From JANMOK01 sp031415055 (GTDB lineage: Bacteria > Pseudomonadota > Alphaproteobacteria > Rhodobacterales > Rhodobacteraceae), in the NCBI GenBank assembly GCA_031415055.1, contig JANOQZ010000044.1, positions 124,001 through 188,000 on the forward strand: a DNA stretch of 64,000 bases. The letters are read 5' to 3'. Positions within the stretch are counted from its first letter, which is position 1; the number at the start of each line of letters is the position of its first letter. Shown here in pieces: positions 1 through 8,445 of this stretch. The notes beneath the pieces are model-generated. The model had not been told where the DNA came from. It was given only the letters and a program-made list of their open reading frames with translations, and made no database searches. Position numbers and translations under genes: made by a program.

Positions 1-261
1 AAAATGGTGGCGGGCATCACCTACGAACAAATCAGCGCGCGCGGCCTGCAAATCAGCCGTGGCGACGATCATGCCAATGCCGAATGGCTGGACGTCGACC
101 ACGTCATCTTCTGCGCCGGACAGGTTCCCGAACGCGGGCTTGCCGACCAACTCATCGCGCTGGGCCGCATAGTTCATATCATCGGCGGTGCGGACCAGGC
201 CGTGGAACTCGACGCCAAACGCGCCATCGATCAAGGCACACGTTTGGCGGCAAGCCTATGA
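1..261 (+). CDS. fadH: 2,4-dienoyl-CoA reductase (NADPH), C-terminal fragment
   Basis: Reading frame 1 is open from the left edge to a TGA at 259-261, so only the last 86 residues are present. They contain a CAGQ-P-R segment (around residues 38-43) and a VHIIGGAD...ELDAKRAIDQGTRLA ending, which is how I remember the C-terminal NADPH-binding part of FadH-type Fe-S flavoproteins. The enzyme reduces 2,4-dienoyl-CoA during beta-oxidation of unsaturated fatty acids. Other members of the old-yellow-enzyme/FadH family, such as trimethylamine dehydrogenase relatives, share this fold, but the closing motif favours FadH. The true start lies outside the window. Confidence 0.72.
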   Translation, partial: KMVAGITYEQISARGLQISRGDDHANAEWLDVDHVIFCAGQVPERGLADQLIALGRIVHIIGGADQAVELDAKRAIDQGTRLAASL

Positions 262-262
262 T

Positions 263-345
263 CGTCATTGCGCGGAGCGAAGCGACAAAGCAATCCAGAA
301 ACGCCGCTTGCTGGATTGCTCCACCTTCGGTTCGCAATGACCGCG
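263..345. repeat. Intergenic palindromic repeat, copy 1
   Basis: The gap between fadH and pip is filled by a nested inverted repeat: GTCATTGCG near the left end pairs with CGCAATGAC near the right end, and AGCAATCC pairs with GGATTGCT inside it. The first ~42 bases (263-304) recur almost exactly, in inverted orientation, at about 39456-39505, with one mismatch. The type resembles the widespread GTCATTGCGA...GAAGCAATCC intergenic palindromes. It may form a hairpin between two convergent genes and help end transcription, but no T-run follows. Confidence 0.8.
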
Positions 346-349
346 CGAG

Positions 350-1324
350 CTACCCCCGCAACCGATCCATAATCGCCACCAGCGCCGCCGAAATCCCCGG
401 TTCTGACAACGCATGCCCGGCATTTGCGACCATACGCAATTCCGACCCCGGCCAAGCCTTGTGCAGCGTCAAAGCCGTATGCGGCGGGCACACCATGTCG
501 TACCGCCCCTGCACGATATACCCAGGCACATGGCTGATCTTTCCCATGTCCCGCATGATCTGGCCATCGCATTCCAGAAAGCCGCCCTGTTGGAAATAAT
601 GGTTTTCCAGCCGGGCAAACGCCCGTGCCCAGTTACCCGTCGGCCCAGCACGACTCGCGCCGGGGTCCAATACCGCCAACGCACTTTCCCAACCGGCCCA
701 AGCCTCGGAAAAACGGGCCAATTCACCCTCATCACTGCCAAACAACCGCTTGCCATAGGCCGAAACCAATTCGTCGCGTTCATCCGGCGCAACCATCTCG
801 ACAAATTCGCGCCACTGCTCGGGCCAAAACCGGCCCGCACCACCGCCGTAAAACCAATTCAACTCGGATTGCGTCATGGTGAAAATACCGCGCAATACCA
901 GAGACTCCACCCGGTCTGGGTGTTTTTGCGCATAAAGCAGCGCCAAAGTAGAACCCCACGATCCGCCAAAAACCACGAACTTTTCCACGCCCAACGAACG
1001 CCTAATCTGCTCCACATCCGCCAGCAAATCCCACGTCGTGTTGTTCTCGACGGATGCATGCGGCGTTGATCGACCACATCCACGCTGGTCAAACAGCACT
1101 GCGCGGTAATGTTCCGGGTCAAAAAAGCGTCGCATCCCCGGCGTGCAGCCACCGCCGGGCCCGCCGTGCAGCACGATCACTGGCACACCGTCGGGCTTAC
1201 CCGATTGCTCGACATAAACTTCATGGCCACCGCTGACCGGCATCATCTGTTGATGAAACGGCTCGCGCGGCGGATACAGGCCCTGCCTTTGCCCTGCGCC
1301 ATTTTGGCTCGCGCTCTCTCGCAT
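350..1324 (-). CDS. pip: Proline iminopeptidase (alpha/beta hydrolase, family S33)
   Basis: A 324-residue protein removing N-terminal proline from peptides in the cytoplasm. Visible features are the oxyanion-hole HGGPGGG (residues ~53-59), the DQRGCGRS strand (79-86), the nucleophile elbow GGSWGS with Ser122, and a C-terminal NAGHAL segment supplying the catalytic His. The N-terminal LYPPREPF stretch is conserved in prolyl aminopeptidases, and the ATG at 1324 is the only in-frame start preceding it, with AGGG six bases upstream. Length is normal for the family. It is divergent from ubiG with only 57 bases between starts, so the two promoters must lie in or close to that short interval. Confidence 0.92.
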   Translation of the reverse strand: MRESASQNGAGQRQGLYPPREPFHQQMMPVSGGHEVYVEQSGKPDGVPVIVLHGGPGGGCTPGMRRFFDPEHYRAVLFDQRGCGRSTPHASVENNTTWDLLADVEQIRRSLGVEKFVVFGGSWGSTLALLYAQKHPDRVESLVLRGIFTMTQSELNWFYGGGAGRFWPEQWREFVEMVAPDERDELVSAYGKRLFGSDEGELARFSEAWAGWESALAVLDPGASRAGPTGNWARAFARLENHYFQQGGFLECDGQIMRDMGKISHVPGYIVQGRYDMVCPPHTALTLHKAWPGSELRMVANAGHALSEPGISAALVAIMDRLRG

Positions 1325-1381
1325 ACTTGCCCTATTCCTGCCGTCGGTCCAGAATCATCGCAGGTTGAAAAGGTGAGCGCA

Positions 1382-2125
1382 ATGGCTGGGGCTAATACAA
1401 TCGACGCAAATGAAATCGCCAAGTTTCAGGCGATGGCAGCGGAATGGTGGGATCCGAACGGTACGTTCAAGCCGCTGCATATGCTCAACCCGTGTCGCTT
1501 GGCTTATATCGTCGATCAAATCACTGCCGAATATGGCCGTGACCCCAAAACCCGCCAGCCGCTGCAGGGGCTGCGGCTACTCGACATCGGGTGTGGTGGT
1601 GGACTGTTATCGGAACCGATGGCGCGGCTTGGGGCGGATGTGGTCGGTGCCGATGCCGGCGAACGCAACATTCCGGTGGCGCGCGTTCACGCCGAACAAT
1701 CCGGGCTGAGTATCGACTATCGCCACACCAGCGCCGAAGCCTTGACTGAGCTGGGCGAATCCTTCGATATTGTGCTCAATATGGAGGTTATTGAGCACGT
1801 TTCCGACCCCGCCGCCTATCTCGCCGCTTGTTTCCAATTGCTCAAACCCGGTGGGCTGATGGTCTGCTCTACTCTCAATCGAAACCCGAAAAGCTGGCTA
1901 ATGGCGATTGTCGGCGCGGAGCGCATCATGCGCTGGCTACCCGTTGGCACCCACGACTGGGCCAAATTCATCACGCCCGACGAACTTTTCGCCCTTCTGA
2001 AAACCGCCGGATTTGACCCGGTTGATCGCAAAGGCATGGTGTTCAATCCGCTCGCGTGGAGCTGGTCGCTGTCCGAGCGTGACCTGTCGGTGAATTATGT
2101 GACGACAAGTTTGCGGCCCGTCTAA
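1382..2125 (+). CDS. ubiG: Ubiquinone biosynthesis O-methyltransferase UbiG
   Basis: A 247-residue class I SAM-dependent methyltransferase that carries out both O-methylations of the ubiquinone pathway at the inner membrane. The N-terminal AEWWDPNGTFKPLH segment is a UbiG hallmark; motif I is LLDIGCGGGLLSEPMARLGA, followed by the MEVIEHV post-I strand and LKPGGLM. The ATG at 1382 is preceded by AAAAGGTGA, and a GTG at 1373 is an alternative giving three extra residues. The frame is open upstream to 1109 but that part overlaps pip and is not conserved. The stop overlaps the stop of the convergent kinase by four bases. Confidence 0.95.
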   Translation: MAGANTIDANEIAKFQAMAAEWWDPNGTFKPLHMLNPCRLAYIVDQITAEYGRDPKTRQPLQGLRLLDIGCGGGLLSEPMARLGADVVGADAGERNIPVARVHAEQSGLSIDYRHTSAEALTELGESFDIVLNMEVIEHVSDPAAYLAACFQLLKPGGLMVCSTLNRNPKSWLMAIVGAERIMRWLPVGTHDWAKFITPDELFALLKTAGFDPVDRKGMVFNPLAWSWSLSERDLSVNYVTTSLRPV

Positions 2126-3114
2126 TTCAGCCCTGCCTTACCAAACAACACCCGCAAATCGGCTTCCGGCCTTGCCCCAATATGGCTAATCACCTCGCCC
2201 GCCGCCACGCAACCCATGCGCCCGCTCGTCAACAAATCGCGGCCCGATGTCAGGCCAAATAGCACGCCCGAAGCAAACAAATCCCCCGCGCCCGTCGCAT
2301 CAACTACCTTGGTCGCCGTCGCGGGCGCATGCACCCGCTCGTCGCCTCGCACCAAAAACGCGCCTTCCGCGCCCACCGTGCAGGCCAGAATCGGAACATC
2401 AACACGACCCTTGGCGATTGCCAGTTCTAGGTCGTCAGTTTGATACAGCGACATTAACTCATGCTCATTTGCAAACAGCAGTTCCACATCAGCGCGTATC
2501 ATCCGCAAGAATTCGTCGCGATGGCGTTCGACACAGAACGGGTCGGACAACGTCACCGAAACCTTGCCGTCCGCAGTTCGACATGCTTTGATCGCTTTAC
2601 CAAACGCTGCGATGGAATCGGGGCCGTCAAAACGATAGCCCTCCAGATAAATCCATTCCGAATTGGCAACTTGCTCCGCGTCAATATCATCCGGCCCCAA
2701 AAACTCGCTGACACCCAGATAAGTATTCAGCGACCTTTCGCCTTCCGGCGTCACCAAAATATAGCAACGCCCAGTTTCCGCTGCATGGTTTCGTGGGGCA
2801 AAACCCGTTTCATATACCGCGCCTTGTGCCCGCATATCATGCGCGAATATCGCCCCCAACTGGTCGTATTTAACCTTGCCGACATAGGCCGTACGCCCAC
2901 CCAAAGCGGCAATCCCGGCAATCGTATTAGCGGCAGACCCACCCGAAATTTCCTTCGCCGGACCCATTCGCGCATACAATTCCGTCGCGCGCTCAGTATC
3001 GATCAACTGCATCACGCCCTTTTGCACGCCGTTGAGCGCCAAAAAATCATCATCCACATGCACCAAAACATCGACCAAGGCATTGCCAATGCCGGTTACC
3101 TGAAACTGCTTCAA
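2122..3114 (-). CDS. PfkB-family carbohydrate/nucleoside kinase (adenosine kinase-like)
   Basis: A 330-residue ribokinase-family kinase. The first signature is GGSAANTIAGIAALGG (residues 58-73) and the second is DATGAGDLFASG (272-283), in which Asp278 is the expected catalytic base. The opening FQVTGIGNALVDVLV resembles alphaproteobacterial adenosine kinases, so adenosine or another sugar moiety is the likely substrate, but the family cannot be resolved from sequence alone. The start is TTG at 3114, overlapping the nth stop (TTGA), with AGGATAAGG just upstream, implying translational coupling to nth. The 3' end overlaps the ubiG stop tail to tail. Confidence 0.85.
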   Translation of the reverse strand: MKQFQVTGIGNALVDVLVHVDDDFLALNGVQKGVMQLIDTERATELYARMGPAKEISGGSAANTIAGIAALGGRTAYVGKVKYDQLGAIFAHDMRAQGAVYETGFAPRNHAAETGRCYILVTPEGERSLNTYLGVSEFLGPDDIDAEQVANSEWIYLEGYRFDGPDSIAAFGKAIKACRTADGKVSVTLSDPFCVERHRDEFLRMIRADVELLFANEHELMSLYQTDDLELAIAKGRVDVPILACTVGAEGAFLVRGDERVHAPATATKVVDATGAGDLFASGVLFGLTSGRDLLTSGRMGCVAAGEVISHIGARPEADLRVLFGKAGLN

Positions 3115-3752
3115 ACCTTATCCTCCGACTTACACAAATCATTGATCAAACATTGGCCGCACTTGGGCTTTCGTGCCTGACAGATATACCGGCCGTGCAG
3201 GATCAACCAGTGGTGCGCATGTTTTTGAAACTCGACCGGCACATGGTCCTCCAGCGCCCGCTCCACCGCTACCACATCCTTACCCACCGCAATCCCCGTG
3301 CGATTGCCGACGCGAAATATATGCGTGTCCACCGCTTGCGTTGGATGGCCAAACCAGATGTTCAACACCACATTCGCCGTCTTGCGACCCACACCAGGAA
3401 GCCGCTCCAAAGCCGCGCGAGAGGTCGGGACTTGTCCGCCATATTCCGCCAACAACATCTCGCTCAGCCGAATGACGTTTTTGGCCTTGTTGCGAAATAG
3501 ACCGATGGTTTGGATAAGGCCAACCAAACGTTCCTCGCCCAAGGCAACCATCTTTTCCGGTGTATCGGCAACGGCAAACAACCCCACCGTCGCCGCATTC
3601 ACGCTTTTGTCGGTCGCCTGCGCCGACAAAGCGACGGCAACTAGCAAAGTAAAAGCATTCACATAGACCAGCTCGCCCATCGGTTCGGGATTTGCCGCCT
3701 GAAACCGCCGAAAAACTTCGGCAATTGTGTTGTAATTCAGTTGCTCGACCAT
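3111..3752 (-). CDS. nth: Endonuclease III (DNA glycosylase/AP lyase)
   Basis: A 213-residue base-excision repair enzyme removing oxidised pyrimidines. The helix-hairpin-helix LPGVGRKTANV lies at residues 118-128 with catalytic Lys124, and VDTH carries catalytic Asp142. The [4Fe-4S] loop has cysteines at 191, 198, 201 and 207, the standard C-x6-C-x2-C-x5-C spacing. Length matches E. coli Nth. The ATG at 3752 gives a complete N-terminus. The gene overlaps the downstream kinase start by four bases, so the two probably share a transcript. Confidence 0.97.
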   Translation of the reverse strand: MVEQLNYNTIAEVFRRFQAANPEPMGELVYVNAFTLLVAVALSAQATDKSVNAATVGLFAVADTPEKMVALGEERLVGLIQTIGLFRNKAKNVIRLSEMLLAEYGGQVPTSRAALERLPGVGRKTANVVLNIWFGHPTQAVDTHIFRVGNRTGIAVGKDVVAVERALEDHVPVEFQKHAHHWLILHGRYICQARKPKCGQCLINDLCKSEDKV

Positions 3753-3841
3753 GCGACCCCCGTTTCCTTCTTAAGCGCAGGAATCGGGTGGCGCAAATGC
3801 CGGGCGCGGCCTATTCCAAGGAAAACCAATCGAGACAGATC

Positions 3842-4687
3842 ATGCAAACCAAAGACCCGTATCATTTCGCCCTAATCGCCCGCGCGATTGCTTTCATCGG
3901 CAATAGCAAGGCCGAACAGCCAACGCTAGAAGACGTAGCCGCCTCGACCGGCCTTTCACCGGCGCATTTCCAGCGGATATTCAGCCAATGGACCGGCGTT
4001 TCGCCAAAACGCTATCAGCAATATCTGACCTTGAACCATGCCAAAGACCTGCTCAAAAAACGCCTTTCGCTGCTGGAAACCTCGCTGGAAACCGGCCTAT
4101 CGGGTTCCAGCCGTCTGCACGACTTGTTCGTCAAATGGGAGGCGATGTCGCCCGGCGAATACGCCACCGGTGGCGAGGGCTTGACCATCCATCACGCCAC
4201 CTTCGACTCGCCTTTCGGCCAAGTCCTGGCGATGGGCACGAATCGTGGGCTGTGCGGCATGGCCTTTACCGACGAGACCGGGCCAAAACCCGCTTTCGCT
4301 GACATGCAATCGCGCTGGCCATTAGCGACTTACATTGAAAACCCCGAAATCCTGCGCAAGTCCGTCACCGCCGCCTTCACCGGCAACGGTCAGGCCGACT
4401 TGCATCTGATCGGCGCACCCTTCCAAATCAAGGTTTGGGAAGCGTTGCTTTCCATCCCTTCGGGCCACGTGACGACCTATTCGCAAATCGCTGGCAAGAT
4501 CGGCCACCCAAAAGCGGTTCGCGCCGTCGGCACCGCCGTTGGTCGCAACCCGATAAGCTGGCTGATCCCCTGCCATCGTGCACTACGCAAATCGGGCGAA
4601 CTGGGCGGCTACCACTGGGGATTGCCGGTCAAACGCGCCATGCTGGCGTGGGAATCGGCGCGGTTTGACGCCGAACAAGCCGCCTGA
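3842..4687 (+). CDS. Ada-like methylated-DNA-protein cysteine methyltransferase with AraC-type HTH
   Basis: A 281-residue two-domain protein. Residues ~1-100 form an AraC-like helix-turn-helix region (DVAASTGLSPAHFQRIF, then a second HTH-like part). The C-terminal half is an O6-methylguanine methyltransferase, with the PCHR active site around Cys244 and a preceding SIPSGHVTTYSQIA segment. It transfers alkyl groups from O6-guanine to itself. The N-terminal zinc/Cys phosphotriester domain of full-length Ada is absent, so it cannot sense methyl-phosphotriesters as E. coli Ada does. The ATG at 3842 is chosen because the HTH starts directly after it; an upstream extension to 3692 overlaps nth and looks non-coding. 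Confidence 0.88.
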   Translation: MQTKDPYHFALIARAIAFIGNSKAEQPTLEDVAASTGLSPAHFQRIFSQWTGVSPKRYQQYLTLNHAKDLLKKRLSLLETSLETGLSGSSRLHDLFVKWEAMSPGEYATGGEGLTIHHATFDSPFGQVLAMGTNRGLCGMAFTDETGPKPAFADMQSRWPLATYIENPEILRKSVTAAFTGNGQADLHLIGAPFQIKVWEALLSIPSGHVTTYSQIAGKIGHPKAVRAVGTAVGRNPISWLIPCHRALRKSGELGGYHWGLPVKRAMLAWESARFDAEQAA

Positions 4688-4817
4688 ACCTGCAACAATC
4701 GGCAACATCTTGCGCAATTGGTCAATCCGGCGTGAGCAGACCAACCCGCCCATTGTGCCGGCCGATTGCTGTTGTAGATGTGAGGTCACATTAATTTTTG
4801 ATGGAGGAGTCGAGGCA

Positions 4818-5465
4818 ATGCCCGCTCTCAAACTGACAATCGCCGCCACCGTTGCGGCCACCTTCGCGCTCAGCGCATGCAGCAATCCCGACGGCAGCGC
4901 CAACAACCAAGGCACGGGTGCTTTGCTGGGCGCTGCTACTGGCGCACTCTTTGGCCAAGCCGTTTCGGCCTCGCATCCCGAACGTGGTCGCGTTTTAGGC
5001 GCGGTTGCCGGTGCCATCGTTGGTGGCGCAATTGGTGATAACCTTGACAAACAAGAAGCCGAACTTCGCGGCGACTTGGGCGGTTCCGGGGCACGTGTCG
5101 TCAACACCGGCGACCATCTGATTGTTACCTTGCCCGAGTCAATCACCTTTGACTTTGACAGCGCCGTTTTGCATCCGCAGTTTGTCGACTCGGTGCGTGA
5201 TATTGCCCGAAGCTTGCAAAATTATCCCGACACGCTGGTCGAGGTTATTGGCCATACCGACAACGTGGGTTCGCCCAGCTATAACGACAATCTGTCGCAA
5301 GCCCGCGCCCAGTCAGTCGCCAATGTGCTGATCGGGTCTGGTGTCCGCTCCAGCCGAATTGAAGCTTATGGATTGGGCGAACGTCGGCCAGTTGCTTCCA
5401 ACGCCAGCGCTTCCGGCCGCCAAGCCAACCGCCGCGTCGAAATCGTCATCACGCCAACGCGTTGA
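4818..5465 (+). CDS. OmpA-family outer-membrane lipoprotein, copy 1
   Basis: A 215-residue lipoprotein. A lipoprotein signal peptide ends in LSAC with lipidated Cys21. Residues ~33-80 contain a glycine-zipper stretch (GALLGAATGALFGQA, then GAVAGAIVGGAIGDNLD). The C-terminal OmpA-like peptidoglycan-binding domain starts at about residue 105 with ITFDFDSAVLHP and includes the HTDNVGS and NRRVEIVI motifs. It likely tethers the outer membrane to peptidoglycan. The ATG at 4818 has GGAGG upstream. The next gene encodes a close paralogue and each gene has its own terminator, consistent with tandem duplication and separate transcription units. Confidence 0.9.
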   Translation: MPALKLTIAATVAATFALSACSNPDGSANNQGTGALLGAATGALFGQAVSASHPERGRVLGAVAGAIVGGAIGDNLDKQEAELRGDLGGSGARVVNTGDHLIVTLPESITFDFDSAVLHPQFVDSVRDIARSLQNYPDTLVEVIGHTDNVGSPSYNDNLSQARAQSVANVLIGSGVRSSRIEAYGLGERRPVASNASASGRQANRRVEIVITPTR

Positions 5466-5489
5466 TTTCTGCGGCGAGAAACTGAAAAC

Positions 5490-5515
5490 CCCGGGCCTTG
5501 CGGTCCGGGTTTTTC
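5490..5515 (+). terminator. Intrinsic terminator after OmpA lipoprotein 1
   Basis: An 8-bp stem (5490-5497 with 5502-5509, one G-T wobble) closes a TTGC tetraloop and is followed immediately by TTTTTC. It lies 24 bases past the stop codon. Confidence 0.9.
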
Positions 5516-5589
5516 TTGTGAACTGGGCCAATGGAACTTCCTGCACTAGCTGTGAGTTGACACTGGTAATTTCACAGGGAAACAACATC

Positions 5590-6231
5590 ATGCCCGTTCT
5601 TAAACTCACACTCGCTGCCGCCGTTGCAGCTACGATGGGCTTGACAGCCTGTACAAATCCGAACGGCACCAACAATAATGCCGGCACTGGCGTGCTATTG
5701 GGTGCCACGACCGGTGCTATTCTTGGTCAGGCCATCAAGCCCACCAGCGATGGTCGCGCCATCGGTGCCATAGCCGGTGCAATCATCGGCGGTGCCATCG
5801 GCAACAACTTGGATAATCAGGAAGCCGAACTGCGCCAACAACTTGGTGGTAGTGGTGCAAGTATCATCCGCTCCGGTGACCAGTTGATTGTCATCCTGCC
5901 CGAGTCAATCACCTTTGATTTCGACTCGTCGGTGTTGAAATCGCAGTTCGTCGGTTCGGTGCAAGACATCGCGCGCAGCCTGCAACGCTATCCAAATACG
6001 GTTGTGCGCGTTGTCGGCCATACCGACTCGATCGGAACCGCAGCACATAACGCCGCCTTGTCGCAAAACCGCGCTTTGTCGGTTGCCAATGTGTTGGTCA
6101 ATTCCGGTGTTCGGTCCAGCCGCCTGCGCATATTTGGTGCCGGGTCGACGCAGCCTGTCGCGTCAAACTCAACTGCCGCTGGTCGTCAACAAAACCGTCG
6201 GGTTGAGATCATTATTACACCAGCCGGGTAA
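5590..6231 (+). CDS. OmpA-family outer-membrane lipoprotein, copy 2
   Basis: A 213-residue paralogue of the preceding lipoprotein, with the same architecture: signal peptide ending LTAC (Cys21), glycine-zipper segment (GVLLGATTGAILGQA, GAIAGAIIGGAIGNNLDNQEAEL) and a C-terminal OmpA domain (PESITFDFDSSVL, GHTDSIGT, NRRVEIIITP). The two proteins align end to end with no gaps of note, but differ at many positions, so the duplication is not recent. The ATG at 5590 follows a purine-rich CAGGGAAAC site. A strong terminator follows. Peptidoglycan anchoring or envelope integrity is the likely role. Confidence 0.9.
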   Translation: MPVLKLTLAAAVAATMGLTACTNPNGTNNNAGTGVLLGATTGAILGQAIKPTSDGRAIGAIAGAIIGGAIGNNLDNQEAELRQQLGGSGASIIRSGDQLIVILPESITFDFDSSVLKSQFVGSVQDIARSLQRYPNTVVRVVGHTDSIGTAAHNAALSQNRALSVANVLVNSGVRSSRLRIFGAGSTQPVASNSTAAGRQQNRRVEIIITPAG

Positions 6232-6258
6232 CGTCGACCACCTTACGTGTAGGAGAAA

Positions 6259-6287
6259 ACTCGGGCTTGGGGGCCCGAGTTTTTTTA
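6259..6287. terminator. Strong intrinsic terminator, probably bidirectional
   Basis: ACTCGGGC (6259-6266) pairs perfectly with GCCCGAGT (6273-6280) and is followed by TTTTTTT on the + strand. On the opposite strand the hairpin is followed by a shorter T-rich run (GTTTTC). It sits between the convergent OmpA gene and the 3' end of the ATP synthase F0 operon at 6301 and could serve both. Confidence 0.88.
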
Positions 6288-6300
6288 TTTCGCCAGCGTG

Positions 6301-6792
6301 TCAATGCAACTTGGCGCCAACATCCTCGATCGCCGCATCAATCAGCGCATTGCTGTCGGCAGCGCCCATATTCTTGGCAATCACATCGCGTGCCGCAGCA
6401 ATGGCGACCGAAGCGGCCTGGTCCTTGATCTGGCGGATCGCCGCCGTCTCTGCCGAGGCAATCTGGTCTTTCGCCGCCTGCACACGCCGCGCGATGGTGG
6501 CTTTCAAATCTTCCTTGGCAATAGCGGCAGCATTCAAGGCTTCTTCCTTGGCGCTGGCAACAATTGCCGCTGCCTGCCCTTCAACCGCCTTTTGCTTTGC
6601 CTCATAGCTGTCCAAAATCGCCCGAGCTTCATCGCGCAACGCCCGCGCCTCGTCCAAGTCGCGCTTGATGCCTTCGGCACGACCGTCCAACAGCTTGGCG
6701 ACGATTTTCGGCACGCCCAAATACAACAGCACGCCCACAAAGGCGGCGAAGGCGATTGAGACGACGATATTGGTATCGTTGAGAAATTCCAT
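6301..6792 (-). CDS. atpF: F0F1 ATP synthase subunit b
   Basis: A 163-residue stator subunit. An N-terminal membrane span (about residues 7-27, ending in YLGVP) is followed by a long alanine/charged coiled coil (RDLDEARALRDEARAIL...). It links the membrane a-subunit to the F1 head. It is the last gene of the F0 operon, four bases after b'. The F1 genes (alpha, beta, gamma, delta, epsilon) are not in the window, matching the split F0/F1 arrangement typical of alphaproteobacteria. Confidence 0.95.
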   Translation of the reverse strand: MEFLNDTNIVVSIAFAAFVGVLLYLGVPKIVAKLLDGRAEGIKRDLDEARALRDEARAILDSYEAKQKAVEGQAAAIVASAKEEALNAAAIAKEDLKATIARRVQAAKDQIASAETAAIRQIKDQAASVAIAAARDVIAKNMGAADSNALIDAAIEDVGAKLH

Positions 6793-6796
6793 CGCC

Positions 6797-7336
6797 TTAC
6801 CCTTTCAATCGCGCCGACACAGCAGCATCAACCGCCTTGTCATCGGCCGCACCGGGCAGGATCGCCGCAATAATCGCTTTGGCAGCATCCTTGGCAACCA
6901 CTTCGATACTTTTCAAAGCGCCATCCCGGATTTCACGGATATGACCCTCGGAAACCGAGGCTTGTACCGCAATTTCCGCGTCAGCCTTGGCGGTTTCCGC
7001 GCCCAATGTTTTCTGGATTTCGGCCTTGGTTTCCGCGCCAATCCGCTGCGCATTCGCCCGCGCCGAAGCCAGGGCCGCATTATAGGCAGCCTCAGACTGA
7101 ACCGCCTGTTCTTTCATCCGTGCCGCATCATCCAAATCCTTGGAAATAATCCCGCTGCGTTCGGCCAATATCCCGCCTATCCGCGGCAAGGCGATTTTGC
7201 TGATGATGAAATACAGCGCGACCAAGGCGACCAAAAACCAGAAAATCTGGTTCGGGAAGGTCGAAAAATCGAGCTGCGGCATACCGACCTTGGCCACTTC
7301 GTGACCGGCCTCTGCCGTTGGTGTTGCTGTCGCCAT
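6797..7336 (-). CDS. atpG: F0F1 ATP synthase subunit b'
   Basis: A 179-residue second stator subunit, as found in photosynthetic and alphaproteobacterial ATP synthases, where b and b' form a heterodimer. The membrane span FWFLVALVALYFIISKIALP lies near residues 32-51 and is followed by GGILAERSGIISKDLDDAARMKEQA, a b'-type dimerisation coil. I chose the ATG at 7336 because GGAGAC lies just upstream and the seven residues before it (from 7357) are not conserved. The symbol atpG/atpF2/atpX varies between genomes. Confidence 0.93.
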   Translation of the reverse strand: MATATPTAEAGHEVAKVGMPQLDFSTFPNQIFWFLVALVALYFIISKIALPRIGGILAERSGIISKDLDDAARMKEQAVQSEAAYNAALASARANAQRIGAETKAEIQKTLGAETAKADAEIAVQASVSEGHIREIRDGALKSIEVVAKDAAKAIIAAILPGAADDKAVDAAVSARLKG

Positions 7337-7410
7337 GATAGTCTCCGATGGCATCAAGGGCCGGCCGATGGGCCGACCCGTCAGAAATTACGCCGCTTAT
7401 CCGCGAAGGA

Positions 7411-7647
7411 TCAGAATGCGTACATCAACAGCAAAGCGACGAGGAACGAGAAAATCCCCAAAGCTTCGGCAAAGGCGATGCCGATGAACATGGTCGCCGT
7501 CTGACCACCCGCCGCTGCCGGATTGCGCAAAGCGCCCGACAGGAAGTTGCCCACGACGTGGCCCACGCCAACCGCCGCGCCGCCCATGCCGGTGCAGGCT
7601 AGACCCGCGCCGATCAAACGGCCCATTACCTCGATATCGCCTTCCAT
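7411..7647 (-). CDS. atpE: F0F1 ATP synthase subunit c
   Basis: A 78-residue proteolipid with two membrane helices joined by the polar loop around ALRNPAA (residues ~40-46). The proton-binding carboxylate is the Glu in GIAFAEALGIFSF (near residue 61) of the second helix. The glycine-rich first helix (GAGLACTGMGGAAVGVG) packs the c-ring. AAGGAGATACC upstream of the start is a strong ribosome site, fitting the high copy number of this subunit. It lies between atpB and b'. Confidence 0.97.
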   Translation of the reverse strand: MEGDIEVMGRLIGAGLACTGMGGAAVGVGHVVGNFLSGALRNPAAAGGQTATMFIGIAFAEALGIFSFLVALLLMYAF

Positions 7648-7680
7648 GATGGTATCTCCTTGTTTGGAATGCTTGAAAAA

Positions 7681-8436
7681 TTAGTGGCCCGGATGCAGTG
7701 CATCGTTCAGATACACGCATGTCAGGATGGTAAAGACATAGGCCTGGATCACCGTCACCAGCATTTCCAACCCGTAAACTGCCATGATCGCAATGATCGG
7801 CGCGACCGAGAATATTCCCAGTGCCCCAGCGAATCCGGCAAAAACTTTGATAACGGCGTGACCGGCCATCATGTTGCCGGCCAGACGAATGGAATGGCTG
7901 ACCGGACGCACGAAATACGAGATCACCTCGATGATCAAAAGGATCGGGCGCAGCACCAAAGGCGCGCTCGAAATCCAGAACAGTTTCAGGAAGCCAAATC
8001 CGTGTTTGTACAACCCGATCAAAGTCACCGAAATGAACACGATCATCGCCAGCACGCCGGTTAGCGCGATGTGGCTGGTGGGGGTGAACGAATAGGGCAA
8101 CAGACCCAGAACGTTAGCGAACAGGATGAAGCAGAAAATCGTCATCATGTACGGGAAATATTTTAGCCCGCCCTGGCCCGCGATGTCGAAGGTCATTTTG
8201 TGCACGAAACCGTAAATCACCTCGGCGACCGATTGCGCGCGGCCGGGAATAACCGCCCTTTTGCTGGTGCCCATGACCAACAATGCTGTTATCCCGATCA
8301 GCGATACCGCCAGCCATAGGGTTTGATTGGTGATCGAATACCATTGCAGCGGGCCGTCGCCAAACAACGGGTGAATCTCGAACTGATCCATTGGGTGGAT
8401 GTTGAAACCGCCGCTTGCATGTTCTTCGCTTGCCAT
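7681..8436 (-). CDS. atpB: F0F1 ATP synthase subunit a
   Basis: A 251-residue multi-spanning protein forming the proton half-channels next to the c-ring. The conserved SIRLAGNMMAGHAVIKV helix contains the essential Arg, and VIQAYVFTILTCVYLNDALH is the typical C-terminal helix. I use the ATG at 8436 rather than the GTG codon just before it, because AGGGA is suitably spaced. It lies six to nine bases after atpI in the F0 operon. Confidence 0.96.
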   Translation of the reverse strand: MASEEHASGGFNIHPMDQFEIHPLFGDGPLQWYSITNQTLWLAVSLIGITALLVMGTSKRAVIPGRAQSVAEVIYGFVHKMTFDIAGQGGLKYFPYMMTIFCFILFANVLGLLPYSFTPTSHIALTGVLAMIVFISVTLIGLYKHGFGFLKLFWISSAPLVLRPILLIIEVISYFVRPVSHSIRLAGNMMAGHAVIKVFAGFAGALGIFSVAPIIAIMAVYGLEMLVTVIQAYVFTILTCVYLNDALHPGH

Positions 8437-8445
8437 CACCAGTCC

